Origin: Phaeoceros laevis
Lineage: Eukaryota; Anthocerotophyta; Anthocerotopsida; Notothyladales
Assembly (NCBI GenBank): GCA_049999765.1
Contig: JBNGIQ010007841.1
Coordinates: 23,225 to 87,224, forward strand
Length of the DNA stretch: 64,000 nt
Direction: 5' to 3'
The notes below the pieces were generated by a model. That model was not told the DNA's origin. It worked only from the letters and a program-made list of their open reading frames with translations, and searched no databases. Of this stretch, positions 9,801 to 22,520 are shown one piece after another. A program made the position numbers and the translations under genes. Position 1 is the stretch's first letter. Each line of letters opens with the position of its first letter.

Positions 9801-12800
9801 TCTTGGGCTGTATGGGTAACCCACTCTTACGTTGTGTGCATCTTATCATGGGGGCATTCTGTATTGGTGAGGGTTTGTTGCACAAGTTGCGGGCATCCTG
9901 TGTCAACTATGTTGCTAACGTGGCAATCTGTTCAGCCTGTTGATCTGAGCAAGAGAGTACCTTTCCCTTCCACCGGGATAGATGCAGCAGTAGCGGTGTT
10001 TCGGACATATGTAGAGACTGAACTGAAAGGTAAGATCAATGTGAACCTTGGCATGGTTTCTTTCGCTTTTACGCTGCAGGTCATGACATGCACTGTGGTG
10101 CATTTGGGCACAGTGGCAGTCGCGTCTGCACGTGACGATGATGATGAAAGTGAGCAGCTGCAGGCTGCAATTGCTGGTATTGTTCTCTGACTTACAAACG
10201 CTTTCCTCAGAATGATTAACAGTCGCGGTTCATAGTAGTTCTCAATACGTGCTGCTGGTCTCATGCTCTTTCGGTTGTTCATGTGGTAAAACTATCCATC
10301 CAGCAAGAGGGTATTTTCGTTGTCTTTCAGTGTGAGGCTCTAGCTCAAGAGCTTTGTACCTGTCAAACGTTTTTGTTCCATAGTCTTGTTTTTTGTTGGC
10401 AGCAAGGGACGAACGATTAAGTGCCATAGCTCTTGTAGCTCGTGCTGCTCCTGCTGCAACTGTACCCCTGCTCGCCGTGCTTATATCTGAGCGATGCACT
10501 TGGCTACGACAGGTGCTGCTTTGTCTTATTTCTATGCATTCTACACTCCATTGATAATCTGCAAAATGAATGTCAGAGCGAACACCTTTGGGAGTAAAGA
10601 GATTGTGCTAAAATTATGAAAGCTCATTGTTCATGCACATGCCGCCAACTCGTGTCTTGACAAGGGAATGTGGGAACTGAAATCTTGCTTGTTTTTTGAT
10701 CTCAATGTTCTCACGAGTGTATCTTTGTTGCTGCCAGTGTGTGGGAGCGGTTGCAGATCCGATATCTGTACTGGAAGAGCTGCATTGGCTCTTACTGATG
10801 TCTGGGCATGTTCTAGCCGATTCTGGTGATGGAGAAACACCTCTTGTGAGTAGGTCAAATGGTGCACTGAAATTACAAATTTATGCTCTGATTGTCTCTC
10901 TCGTGCATAGGTAACTTGCGATGATCTGCAGGTGCCCGAGTCGATTTCGTCACTTTATGCTAGTGGTGATGACCCGTCGAATCATCCCGCCATACTTCTA
11001 TCCCAGTAATATATACTGAATCAGCTAAAGAGATTTGCAATTTGTTTGTCCATCACTAAATGAAAAGCTTTGAAAGCTAGTTTTGAATGTTTTTCGAAAT
11101 CTTGCAGTTCTGCTGTTGAGCTAGCTCGTCAGAGTCTCGATCCAAGTGTCCGTGCGCAGGTTTTTAGTCCTCGCCTGATGGAAGTACGGACTCTGGCATT
11201 GCAGCCCACCCTTATGTTTTGTTGCTGTATTAGTTTGCTTGTAGCTGGAAGATTTTACTTCGTTTCCAGGATTCAACTGAACATCCAAGCATCTCCAAAT
11301 TCATTTTTTGTCAGTGGAACTGTTGCAGGCTTTGGTGTGGTTCTTTGGGAGATGGGTTGGAACATATCTGATGCCAGCAGGCGCTGGGAGGGGGCCAAAC
11401 TCCACTCCTTCTGGACATGAAGGGGACCAGCAGCTAATAGTTGCATCGACTGGGCAGTTCAATGGGAGGAACGCTCTGAACATTGCATTCGGCGAAAATG
11501 GTGGAGGAAAGGCTGTGCTCGAGGTGCTTGTGCGTGTCACGTTAACAGCTCTAACTGCCTGGCCGGGTGAAGGCAATTTGCAGGCATGGCTTCCAACCTG
11601 TCACAATCTCAAACCGGATTAAACCTTTCATACCTTGACCTGTGCCTGATTGTGTCTCTTGACCTCTTCAGGAGATTTCTGAATGTTTTGTATTTGCTGT
11701 TGTTTCTTCCAAATTCAGGAAATTGCTGCTTTTCAGTTGTTACCTCATTTATCTCAAAGGCGTAATATTTGTGCTCATCTTGTGACCATGGTAAGACTTC
11801 TTTCCTACCTTTTATCAAACCCACTTTTATCGAACCCACTTCTTTGTGGCATTTGCTCACAGATGTATCCTGTCTCCATGCAGGATGCGTGGCAGGAGCT
11901 TGCACATGCATTCGCTTTTCAGCAACCTGCACTTTCTTCCCTTGCAGCTCCCATCCAGGTAGTTGTTTGTTGGATGCAAAGGCTCTCCTATTGTGTGCCA
12001 AAGGTAGCACAATCTCATACGTCCTGCTCCTTGATAAATAACAGAGGGCATTGTCAGAGGTGCTGTGCCGTTCAGCAGCTGGAATGAGTACAGGAGATGC
12101 CACTAATCAGTAAGTAGTGCTGTCCCTGTCCGTTAATACTGATCTGGAATGGGGACTGAGGCTCTTGCTTTCACGTTTCACTAAGGCCTGGCTGCTAACT
12201 GTGTGTACTACGGCACTATGTATGCTGCCAGGTACGTGAAAGATCTCCTTGGACCCATAACAGGAAGCATCACAGCATTATCCAAAAGCAAGGAATTGCA
12301 CGTACTGGCACAGCAACCAGACACTATCCAGCAGGTGGCATTTTGATCCATCAAAGTTGTGTATTTGTTAAACTCAAGGTTAACCTCAGAATTGAAACAA
12401 GATTCAAATGTGTGGCAGGTAATGTGTCTGGTGGAGAGGCTTAGAGGAGCGGCGAGGGCAACGTTACCTCGAAGCCAGAAAGCTATTTTTGATATGGGAG
12501 CTGCAGTAATGGAGCCTCTGCTGGTGTTGCTACAGACGTATAAGCACCAGGTGAGAGTGAAGCAGCATCGGCAAGAGCTTGTGTTCGTCGTTCTGAAAGT
12601 CATACTAACGATAATTTTCTCTGCAGTCCTCTATTGTCTACATACTACTTAAGTATGTGGTGGATTGGGTGGATGGACAAGTGGCCTTTCTAGAGCCCAA
12701 GGAGACAGCGATACTGTTCAGCTTCTGTGTCCGGCTACTTGAGATATACTCTGTCCATAATATTGGGAAAGTAAGACCTTGATGTCTAGAACAAATTTGT

Positions 12801-14287
12801 CGCTGAGATCTTGTTTTGTACATTACTGTTTTCTTGAATATCGACATTGCTCATGTAAAGCGTTGTTTGTAGGTCTCAGTAAGCTCGTCCATGAGCTTGT
12901 TGAATGAGAGCCAAAAGGAAAAGTACAAGGACTTGAGGGCTTTGCTACAACTCTTGACAAATATGAGCTCGAAAGATTTGGTATGGTAGTATGTTAGAGA
13001 TACTTAATGGGCACGCCAACCTTTTCTGTTTATGCAAGCATAAACAGAAAAAAAATGCATGTTTCTGTTATCCACTGGCAGGCAAGCTGTGACACTGTTC
13101 TCTGTGCTTCAATTGGTCTGGTAGGTGGATTTTGCTTCTGATAATGGCGAGGTTGAGAATCCTGATGTTGCACAGGTACATCTCCTGCGTAGTTTTGATT
13201 TTTGGAGCCCGTTCTGGCCAACATTCCCTGCCGCTGACTCCCCTGTCATGAAATGGTTTTGACGTTTTTCTCTGCAGGTTGTCTACCTGGGCTTGCACAT
13301 CATCACACCTTTGTTGTCCATAGATTTGCTGAAATATCCGAAACTTTGTCGGCAGGTAATAGATTGATTCTCTGGAATCTGGTGGCTGATTTATGCTTTT
13401 ATCGTCAAACATACTCTCAACAACTTGTTTCTCTTGCAGTATTTCACCCTTATTGCACACATGCTGGAAGTGTACCCTCATAAGGTGGCAAAGCTGTCAG
13501 CAGAAGGATTTTCACGGATTGTTAGTACTTTAGACTTCGGCTTAAGGCACCAGGTATGAGGGAGAGTCGGAACACTTACTTTGGCAGGTCAGTTGTTGTT
13601 CTACTGTCTGCTCTGACATTATCTTCCCATTCTTAACAGGATGTGGAGGTTGTGAACATGTCGTTGACAGCTTTGAATGCTGTCGCTTTTTACCACTATC
13701 AAGCGATTTGTAGTCAACAAGAGGGTCTGGGATTGCATGCTGTCAGCAAGCCGGGAGCTAATGGCGTTGTAGAAGAGGGGGTCCTAGCGCATTTTCTTCG
13801 TGCAGTTTTACAATACCTGCTCTTTGAAGATTATAGGTAACTGGAATTCTATGGTCATTCCTGGTTCCTAGCGTCGAACAGGTTTTAACGAGTGCAAGTG
13901 TCTCGCTTGTGCCCAGCAACGACTTGGTGGAACCTGCGGCAGACGCACTTCTACCCCTGATACTTTGCAACACGGCTTTATATCAGGTATGGTCTGAAGA
14001 ATATTCTGACCTACAACTACTCCCTGATCTGCTCGTAGGACCCGTCCACCCTTGCTCTACCGTTTTTGTTATTCATTCCAGTGCTCCTTGTTTGCCAGAG
14101 ACTAGCTCAAGAACTGCTAGAAGGCCAACAAAATGCAGTGCTTCAGAGTCGACTCGCTACAGCTTTCCACATTCTGTTGAACTCCAATGAAGTCACAGCA
14201 TCTCTTGATCGGGTCAATAGACGGAGGTTCAGAGAGAACCTATACTTATTTTTGTCTGATGTACGGGGATTCTTAAGAACCAGATAG
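6885..14287 (+). CDS. XPO4: Exportin-4 (importin-beta family nuclear transport receptor)
   Basis: I trace 32 exons coding about 1192 residues: first 6885-6992, then 7080-7167, 7327-7435, 7649-7747, 7877-7919, 8020-8091, 8178-8273, 8388-8651 and so on to 14099-14287. Each junction keeps frame, and the product follows plant exportin-4 along its whole length, for example AAAIREW-like AATMQEAAIREWSLF, LQILNWEF-like SQILNWEFQG, DFGLRHQ and the end LSDVRGFLRTR. Exportin-4 forms HEAT-like helices and, in animals, carries eIF5A and Smad3 out of the nucleus with Ran-GTP; plant cargo is less known. The start could be the ATG at 6885 or 6891. One intron after 11583 appears to use a GC donor. The final exon ends 913 bases before the convergent hydrolase stop. 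Confidence 0.93.
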
Positions 14288-15199
14288 CCTTTCATGGGGC
14301 TTCAAACGTGGTTTGTACATTACGTTTTGTCAGTAGTTGTAGCTTATTCTTTGTCCACTACAAATATTTTGTGAAGGGAAAGTGAGAATTTCAACCAGTC
14401 GGAAATGTATTCATTATCAGCTATACAGCTTCTAAAGTTCGACCAACGTTGTTCCACAGAATGTTGCTGTCAGGGTTCCCCAAGTACCAAAAGTCCGCAA
14501 AATAGGAGTTGAGGGGTCTGGTCAAGATGACCAAAACACATTCGTTGACAAAACAGGATGAAGCGAGTAAGGCTGAGGCTCCTGTCAAAGGCGAAAATGG
14601 AGCATCATCATCTGGACTACCTTAAAAGTGGTTGGGAGCATTGGATGATTGGATTACCCTCAATTACGTGACGAGGCTAGTTTCCAACAAAGTGGCACCT
14701 GTAGCTAAACATCAAACAAAACCGGCCGGCAAACTCGACCTATTCGAACCTCGCCTGTATTGCTGCAGGATTTCCACAACATACCGGATGCAGCCCCGGC
14801 CCAAGCAGACGGAGCAACGGCTTCTAAAAACCTCAATCGACCCTAAAACCTGCGGTTTAGGATGAGCTGCAAGATTTCTACAATATACTGGAGGCCCTCG
14901 GCCCTCAACTGGTGGATTAGTGAGGAAATACAAGAATTTGACCTTTCACTGGATTCACAATGCTGGAGATGTAGTGAGACCATATTCATGATCAGGGGGC
15001 TTGGCAAACTTTCAATGGGCTGATGCTCTATGCTTACGATTACCTCTCTCGCACATGTAGCAGCTGATCAACCTCACATTGCTTTGGAGATGATGGGAAT
15101 GACAAAACGAACTTGACACCTTACCTCATTCATGTTCATCGGATATTCTCAAGGAAGCAAAACGTCCCAGAAAGTTGCAATGGGGTCACTAGAAGGCAC
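14288..15199. other. Convergent intergenic interval with a diverged duplication
   Basis: This holds the 3' regions of exportin-4 and of the minus-strand hydrolase. Segments near 14757-14805 and 14862-14905 resemble each other (GCTGCAnGATTTCnACAAnATACnGG), suggesting an old tandem duplication about 105 bases apart. No coding exon was recognised. Confidence 0.4.
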
Positions 15200-15626
15200 T
15201 CACTTGTTTAGAAACGCTGAAAGCAAAGCTGGAACTACTTGGGGCTTTCCATGTGTGATATGCGCCACCATCAGGATAAAGTGACCCTCGAATGTCTTCC
15301 TTGAATTTCTGGAAAGTGGATGAGAGCAGGTGAGTGACAGAATTGAAGGAGGGAACTACACAGTATGGCTTAAAAGCAGTGGCGACCCTTAACCTGAAGG
15401 TATTCCTGCCCGGTGGAAATTCGTATTTTTCTCCCCATATTATAAGAGTGTCCTTCTGTATCTGTCAAACACAGCACACAATTCAACAACGATAGCAAGC
15501 AGGAAGGATGCACCACTTCTGCAGCACTAGGGAACATACCTCTTTTACAAGAGCAGCAACGTTATAGCCACCACTTGTCATGAAATCTACCAATGCGTCT
15601 GTGAATCCTGGCATGAGACAGTGCAG
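15200..15626 (-). CDS. Alpha/beta-hydrolase fold protein, C-terminal part; 5' exons not resolved
   Basis: Three exons in phase (15540-15626, 15394-15461, 15200-15308) encode the last 87 residues. The block LHCLMPGFTDALVDFMTSGG, then KDTLIIWGEK, then HITHGKPQVVPALLSAFL parallel the C-terminal half of a plant alpha/beta-hydrolase family that I recall as having LHCLLPWW, QKTLIICGEND and CGHLPHVEKP. The usual catalytic-histidine motif GHxPHxExP reads AHITHGKP here. The exons with the nucleophile serine should lie between 15.63 and about 16.9 kb on this strand, but I could not place them with confidence. The gene is therefore either more divergent upstream or truncated. No enzymatic substrate can be assigned. 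Confidence 0.55.
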
Positions 15627-16981
15627 CTGCCAATCTGTAAAACCAGTAGAACTCCATCACTTTGTGAGCTTTCCTTTCTGAAGTAGGTCACTTGAAACAA
15701 GTCTGTACGAGAAAGTACCCGCATGGAATAACATAGGATGCCTGCAGACAGCTTGCTGAAGATCAAGTGTTTGCGTCAGTCCTCAATGCTACAGTTTCAA
15801 GAAGCTGCCACCTGTTCAGTGTCACGTCATGCACCTGTCAGTAGAAGTAAAGAGTTTCCATGCTACTTGCATGCGATACTATGCAGCCTCCTTCCACATC
15901 TGGAGGTAAGAAGAGACTGGCTACCTTCTCATCGATGTCAACAAACTGCATGTTCAAACCTGAACACCTGTTCAGGGGACTGAGATTGGTTTGAGCTATA
16001 GAGCACTAGCTGTACATACAAGCCACTGGCTCTTCATATCTTCAGTGGATATAAAAAAGTCAATAAATGTGAACACACAACAAAGATGGCAGGGGCAGAT
16101 GAAACAGAGAGGAGGAGGCCCTCTGAGAGGACAAATACATCTTCCCGTCATCATCTATTCTACACAGAACAACTGTCTTGTGTGTACTTTTGAACAGGAT
16201 GCCTTATGGAACATGACTAATGCAGCTATCATCTCAGAACCATAAGAAACGGCACGTCAAAGATGGATTGAAGTGCATGCAAGTGAGTAGAATAGCATAG
16301 TCTTCCAATACACCTTGATCAGTACCTTTTCAGATTGAGTGCATGAACGGAGAGTGGCAGTATCTAGTTTCACAGAATAGAATATTGTGGATATTTTCAT
16401 AGAAGGAGGTGAAGGATAAAAATACAGCTTCTCTCAATCCATAGACAAACTGCTAGTGATCTAGTGATAGTCTGCTAGTGATCCATGGACAAACTCCCGG
16501 ACCCAAACAGAATTAGATGACATAGGGTCAAAGTCCTGGCTTGCGTGTCATCTGGGCTGGACAGACCAGTCTGGAGATGATCCAACTAGGATATCAGTGA
16601 GGAATGTTACAAAGATCACCCTACACAGGACTGGTTAAATGACACTACAAGGAATTCAAGATTGGCCACATAATAACACTCGATCAACTGTGCAAAATCT
16701 GGCTGATAATCTGAGCTAAACAGAACTTGCTGACAAAAATGTGTTACAGCAATACGGACTGAGCCGACTAAGTTTGCTGCACTAGATCCTGGCACTGGGT
16801 TTTCAACTCAGACTAAGGTACTTAACAAAACTTCATGAATTCTTGCAACCCGACGCTGCAGATTTCAAAATCAGGTCAGCTAAGCATCATCATAACAAAA
16901 TTCCCCAAGTCCTGGCACTGTCCGGTCTCCTGTTGAGGGCTCAAATGGTAGGGTACACTAGGTTCTACAAAATTACAGGTG
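15627..16981. other. Unresolved interval, expected 5' half of the hydrolase gene
   Basis: Candidate minus-strand exon ends occur (for example an acceptor before 15947 and a donor near 15719), but none gives a convincing nucleophile elbow. The interval also contains the 3' UTR of nothing identified on the plus strand. I see no other gene. Confidence 0.35.
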
Positions 16982-19899
16982 CTAATATGGCCGATAGGCT
17001 CTGTCACCATGACTATGACTCCATCTGTTTGGGCCACCGGACCCTGACACACTCTGCTGCGAATGTTGCTGCTGATGAGACTGCTGTTGATGAGGCTCAT
17101 GTTCTCCCCTCTTCAACTCCACCTTGATTCGCTTGCCGGAAATTAGCATACCATTGACTTGCAGGATAGCTGTCTCAGCAGCTTTAGAAGAATCCATTGA
17201 TACAAAACCTGCTTAAGATCATCCAATGGCAGTGACCAAATTGCTAGGAGTTTTAAATAGGTGAAACAACACAGAAAAGCACAAGAACTACAAGAAGAAT
17301 ACTGTCTCACAAACTTTAGGCACCACGAGGGAGTCTAGGCAAATCTAGACACCAGGTGGAGCGAGCACCCCCGATGCAACAGAGATGAGAGTCACATCTA
17401 AGCGGCTGAATGTGTTTTGCATATCTTGCCAGAATATATGTCATCAACCTCAGTTTGTATTGATGACATGAAACATGAAGCGAAGGAAGCTCGACCAACA
17501 TGACAACCTCCCACAGGACAGAGTCCTCAGGACTGATGGGCCATGGCAAGCTTCAGCTATTGCAACAGTGGACAGCAGCATACCCTGAGAAGCACATACC
17601 TAAGTGCATATTATGGAAATGTCACATGAAGAGGTGTATATGCCACTCTGTGATCCCACTACATATTGCTTGGAGGCACTCTATAGTGACACACTTCAAA
17701 GACAACCGTTCAAAAGTATTCAAACACAGCATACCAGACACTGACTTAGCTGGGCCTAATGCAACAATTGACTAGTTACTAACCTCATCAAGCATAACTC
17801 AAGAACATACTGACATTCGAGGGTATTAGAGAAGATAGCCTAGTATAAAGACTCTAATTCTTCGAACAACAGCAGTAAACAACAAAGCTCAGCACATTTG
17901 ACACAACCTCAAAGTCTCCACATCGGACCTATATATGCAGTACGGGTACTAACAGAAACAGGAACCTGCTCCACTAACTCAACTAGCAGGCCCAGGTCAC
18001 TTTGCTCATCCATCAGATGCTTGACAGGGATAACCTCTTTCAAGCAACAAAATGGGGAAGAAGGGGACAAAGCTGATGTAAGATATTAAGATGCAGTGAT
18101 TACGGAAGGTCACAACATCCTTCCTGAAACCTGAATGTGAGCATAATGTCAACTCTGTTCTTAGTTGGCGTCAAGGTGTGATAATTGAGAAGTTGCTAAA
18201 GAGGAGGGCCAACCGGTTGCAAGCACAAATCTACAAGGAATGCTAAAATATCCAATCAGAAAGAACACTTATCTGTGCAATATATGTGCAGGAATTAAAA
18301 TCTCAGTCAATGAATTCCACATCCAAAGTAGAAAAAATGCAAAGAAGACTGCTACTAGAAAGCAGTGGACAGCTACCACCCCAAGCAGGCTTTTCTTGGA
18401 GATGTAGAAGTTACAACATGCACAAGAGGAACGAAACTCAAGTACAATAGAACCACAAACATGACGGGCATGAGCATAATGGTTGACAATCATTGAGTAC
18501 ATGTGCGAGGTGCTGAGCACTTGCATTGAACTAGGAAGAGAAGCATAGCAATAAGGGCTTACCATAGCCTTTCCCTCGCCCAGTGTCCTTCTCCACACCA
18601 ACTTTTGCATAGAGGACAGATCCAAAAGGACTGAAAAGTTCGGCAAGTTTCTGATCGCCCATGTCTTCAGGGATACCAAACACAAATAGGTTCGCACCTA
18701 TAAACCCAAGATAACCAGGTTCGTTAGAAAGGCTTAACAGAGAACATAATGTTACTTGAAACAATAGGAAGTACATTACCTTGAGGACCGCTTGTTGGCG
18801 CTGAGGATGATGCTGGGGTAGGTTGCTTTGACGCAGGTGGTGTATGGACTGGAGGCCTTTGATGTATTATAGGAGGCGCCGACACTGCACACAGTCGAAG
18901 AGCCCCCACAGTTAGCATTAACCTACCTAAAATTTATCATCAACTCACATGAAATCTGAAGTACCATTCATCAAGGTGAGGCAACAATCATGTACCATGA
19001 GGTGTATGTGATGGTTGCTGAAGACCATGGTTAGGAGCATGTGCCAACATCGATGTAGATCCTTGTGATGCTCCCGGTGGATTCTGCTGCAAGGAATGTG
19101 GTTGAGGGGGGCCCGCACCACCTACATTTTGCTGCATGGGTCGAGGAATTAGCTGAGGTTGAGCTCCAGGCTGAGGTAAAGGGCCACGGACTGAATGCTG
19201 CATGGGATGTGGGATCGGGGCTAAACTATGAAGAATAGGGCCCTGAGCAGGACGGGGAAGTGGTACTGGCAGTGGTCGTGGCATTCGAGGCCCCTGCATA
19301 ACATGTGGCAGGGGCCCTGGTGCAGGCTGTTGCATTTGCACAACAGGTTGCTGCAATTGCCCCTGAACAGGCTGTATCTGCCCATTGCCAGTCTGTAATC
19401 CCTGACTTTGCCCGGGCTGTGAAAGATGAATCTGAGGCGATTGGTTCTCTTGCTTTAACTGCCCAGGGACACCTTGAGGATGCTGGCTTGTGACCACGCC
19501 TTGCCCCTGCAAGCCCTGCCCTGATACCGACTGCATTTGTGGCTGCCCAGTGGACTGCAACTGCACCTGTCCAGACTGGACCTGTGCCTGAGGGTGGTGA
19601 ATCTGTGTTTGGCTAAAATGCTGAGCTTCAGCAGCAATGAGAGCCGCAGGTTTTTCCCACTGAGTGACTCCTGTAGCTTGATTATGATAGAAAGCTTTAC
19701 CGTTAGGAGCTTCATGGACAGTCCAATCTTCAGTCGCTCTACTCTCTCCGGATGCCCTAAACTGATCTTGGGAGGTTACCAAGGACGATTGGTAATGGTT
19801 CTCTTGAGCAGAATATTTTACATTATCTCCCACGCCCTTGTAGTCGTTATCACCCACATTCATCCCTTGCCCATTTGCCATAGGAGCTGATTCCTGCAT
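16982..19899 (-). CDS. WW-domain plus CELF/Bruno-type RRM RNA-binding protein
   Basis: Four exons (18996-19899, 18780-18884, 18563-18697, 16982-17208) encode 456 residues. A WW domain lies at about residues 57-87 (W59, W81, P84), a module that binds proline-rich ligands. Residues 95-330 are rich in glutamine and proline. One RRM at about 337-415 contains ANLFVFGIPEDMGDQKL (RNP2 region) and GYGFVSMDS (RNP1 region), then GKRIKVELKRG, closest to the third RRM of CELF/Bruno proteins; the tail ends in RPY. WW with RRM recalls the flowering regulator FCA, but the order is reversed and two RRMs are absent. The intron splitting the RRM is 1354 nt, far longer than others here. The start may be 19899 or 19881; a possible acceptor overlaps it, so an upstream exon cannot be excluded. 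Confidence 0.8.
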
Positions 19900-22520
19900 G
19901 ACGCACAATATACTGTTGGTATCTAACAGTGCTTGCCAAAAGCAGGAATCATCGAGATTGAACACCTTGACACCTTCAGTAAAGTGAAAACCAGAGCATT
20001 CATGTACTTCACTAGTGAGCACTATTCCAACATGAGTAGCGTTAAACAGGAATATTTCACAGATTGCTGTCTACAGCCCGTCCAGAAAGAAAATTGCATC
20101 AAGCATCATCACCAATAAATGTACAAACTACAATACAGACCACCGCATTGCCGAAACAAAACACTCAGGTGGGAAGATTTTAGCTTAAAAACCACAATCC
20201 TGAACCCTAAAAGAACACGATCAAATATGATCCAAACAGACCATCCAATGGAGTAAGCAAGAAACTGATCTGACCAGTAACCTCAAGCAAAAAGATCTGC
20301 AGCAGCTTGGATGCATGTTGATGCGCGAGATGGTACAGTATTCTAGCATGACCAGAGTGTTTGTACAATGAAAAATCGTGGCACCCCAGCAACACCAGCA
20401 GGATACTCAAGAAACACCCATCCCACCACACCTATTTCAGGTTAAAACAGGAAAAATGGAGAGAGTATACAAAGTTGAAATAGAGTACTCCCAGGCAATA
20501 TTTTTAAAGAGCTTATTTTGGAAGACCTCAAGAAGCTGAGAACAGTCCGTAGAACTAAATGCACATATATGCACACCTAGACACACCTTTCCCAACTCTA
20601 AGCAACATTTGAATCTCTGCTGGGTGGTTTATCTTATATAGCCATTATTAAATCAAGAACTGGGTCAGATGCAAGACCTTACTTTTGTGTATCCACTTGC
20701 TGCTGATTTCGTTTACTTAAAGTCTGCAGTAACTTACTTGGCACCAAATATTTGTCTTCTCCATCAGAATCTCAGGTACCAATGTCTACCAATTTATTTC
20801 CAACCAAGTATAGCCAGTAGCAATCTAACTAACCTGAGAGGATGTATTCAACGTCACCTGTAATTTGGAAATTGGAAGCCGTTGTTCTACCTAATTAACC
20901 TCTAGTAATCTAGCATATGGTGACAAAACTTTCTAGAGACGAGGCATTACTGGACATGACCTTTTGAAGTAGATGTCGTGGTGTGGACATGCAGGACTAC
21001 TGGTACACTACAGCAGCTGGTCAAGAAGCATGAACTCTATACCAAACCGGCAGATTACACCACTTCCAGAGTCGGTTTTTTGTTGGTGAACTAAGTGATC
21101 AACCATACCACCTTAACTATTCCCCCATCGCTAACTGCAGGTGTGCAAAGTGACACAGACATGTTCGAAGACATATACTACCAAGGCGCTAATTTAGTTC
21201 GTCAGATACAACCCAGAGGGTAGCACATAGGGTAGCACAAACCAGGGGAAAACTGCCATCATGACTTTCTTCCTGGTGCAATTATGAACAAGGTTGGTGT
21301 TCTGGTTGTGGTTCCTTGTCTACAACTAGGCCAGGGTATCAGAGTTGAAAACTGAGAGCTAGTTTAATTCAGAGTCACGAGCGACATTAGCATCTCAACA
21401 AGTAGCTAGCAAGACCATAGTGACCGAAAAGCTATAACTCGAAAGCCAGACGTATGCAGAAGGGATCAATTCAGGGACAAAAAAAGGGGCTCAACAACAG
21501 AGTTGTAAGAGAATTCTCATGAACACACACTGAGTCATATGTTTATCTGAACCTTCATCCTATTAACGATCACTTGTAGGGAATCACCTCACCACTCATT
21601 CCTTCCAAATTGAGCCAAGGGCTAATTATCCAGTATTCAGTTAGAAGTCATTTAAGAGGTCAAAGACAATTCTAGAACAAGTTTTGGTCATAGGAGAAAC
21701 CACTAGAGCGTACATGCCAAACGACCAGAAAGAGAGTCACATAGATATGCGTATGTATACATATATAGATCTATAATAGTCAGGTAAAAGCTTCCACAAC
21801 CAACAATTTGAAATTTTACTTGGCCCAAGCCTTGTCTGCATTTATAGTAATGTACAAATCTCGAACTGAAAAAAGAAGATCCTCAATCTGTTGTTCCATG
21901 CAAAACTTGACCGACACCTCTTGTAAAGTTGGTCAGGTCAGAGACCAGTAATCCTTGAGGGTCTTAAACTAGCAGACACATGATTTAGCAATAGAGGCAA
22001 CTAGCAACAGGTTGCTTGCTTGGCTTTTAGGATCCATTCGTTTCAACTTGCAAACTAAAGTGAGACTCTCAAACAGCGTGACCATCAAAGTAGGAACAAC
22101 AGCTGTTCTAATCAGAGGAATAAATGAGCAAGGTCTCACTACAAAAAAAGCCAGCCTGATATAGAGAGCAGATCTTTCCCATCTCAACAAATGAACACAG
22201 ACAAGAAGAACTACACATCTATCAGACTAAGTCCTGCTGGAAAGCTATTATTCCAGCGCTGCCGTAAGGTCCTCTAAGAGAAAAGTTCAGAAGCAAATGC
22301 CCCAGTCAACAACCTCAGCAGCCGCCAAACGACCATCAGCTATCAGAAGACCAATTCCATCGACACTGTATTCTCAACAACCTCACTGTTGCTCTGCAAC
22401 CTTTATCTTAGAGCACAACAAATCCAGACTACGACAGGCTACAGTTGGCATTGCATGCTGCCAAGAACAGAAGATAGAGCGCTTGCATAAAAACTGAATC
22501 CTAGGAATTCCGGCCCCATC
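19900..22520. other. 2.6 kb without recognised genes
   Basis: This lies between the 5' end of the WW/RRM gene and the stop of the FLX-like gene, both on the minus strand. No conserved coding exon was found on either strand. It may contain 5' UTR exons and introns of the WW/RRM gene, its promoter, or a non-coding transcript. It is fairly AT-rich. Confidence 0.45.

Noticed and set aside
10080-10113. Alternative acceptor after CTGCAG at 10079 for an exportin-4 exon
   Set aside because: It produces an in-frame TGA. The acceptor at 10113 keeps frame.
14730-14760. GGTTCGAAT on the minus strand as a tRNA T-loop
   Set aside because: The flanking bases do not form a five-base-pair stem, and no cloverleaf can be built.
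17919-17950. CTCCACATCG followed by TATATA, recalling the USE and TATA of plant snRNA promoters
   Set aside because: The element is imperfect and directly adjacent to the TATA-like sequence, whereas snRNA promoters need a gap of about two to three helical turns. No snRNA sequence follows.
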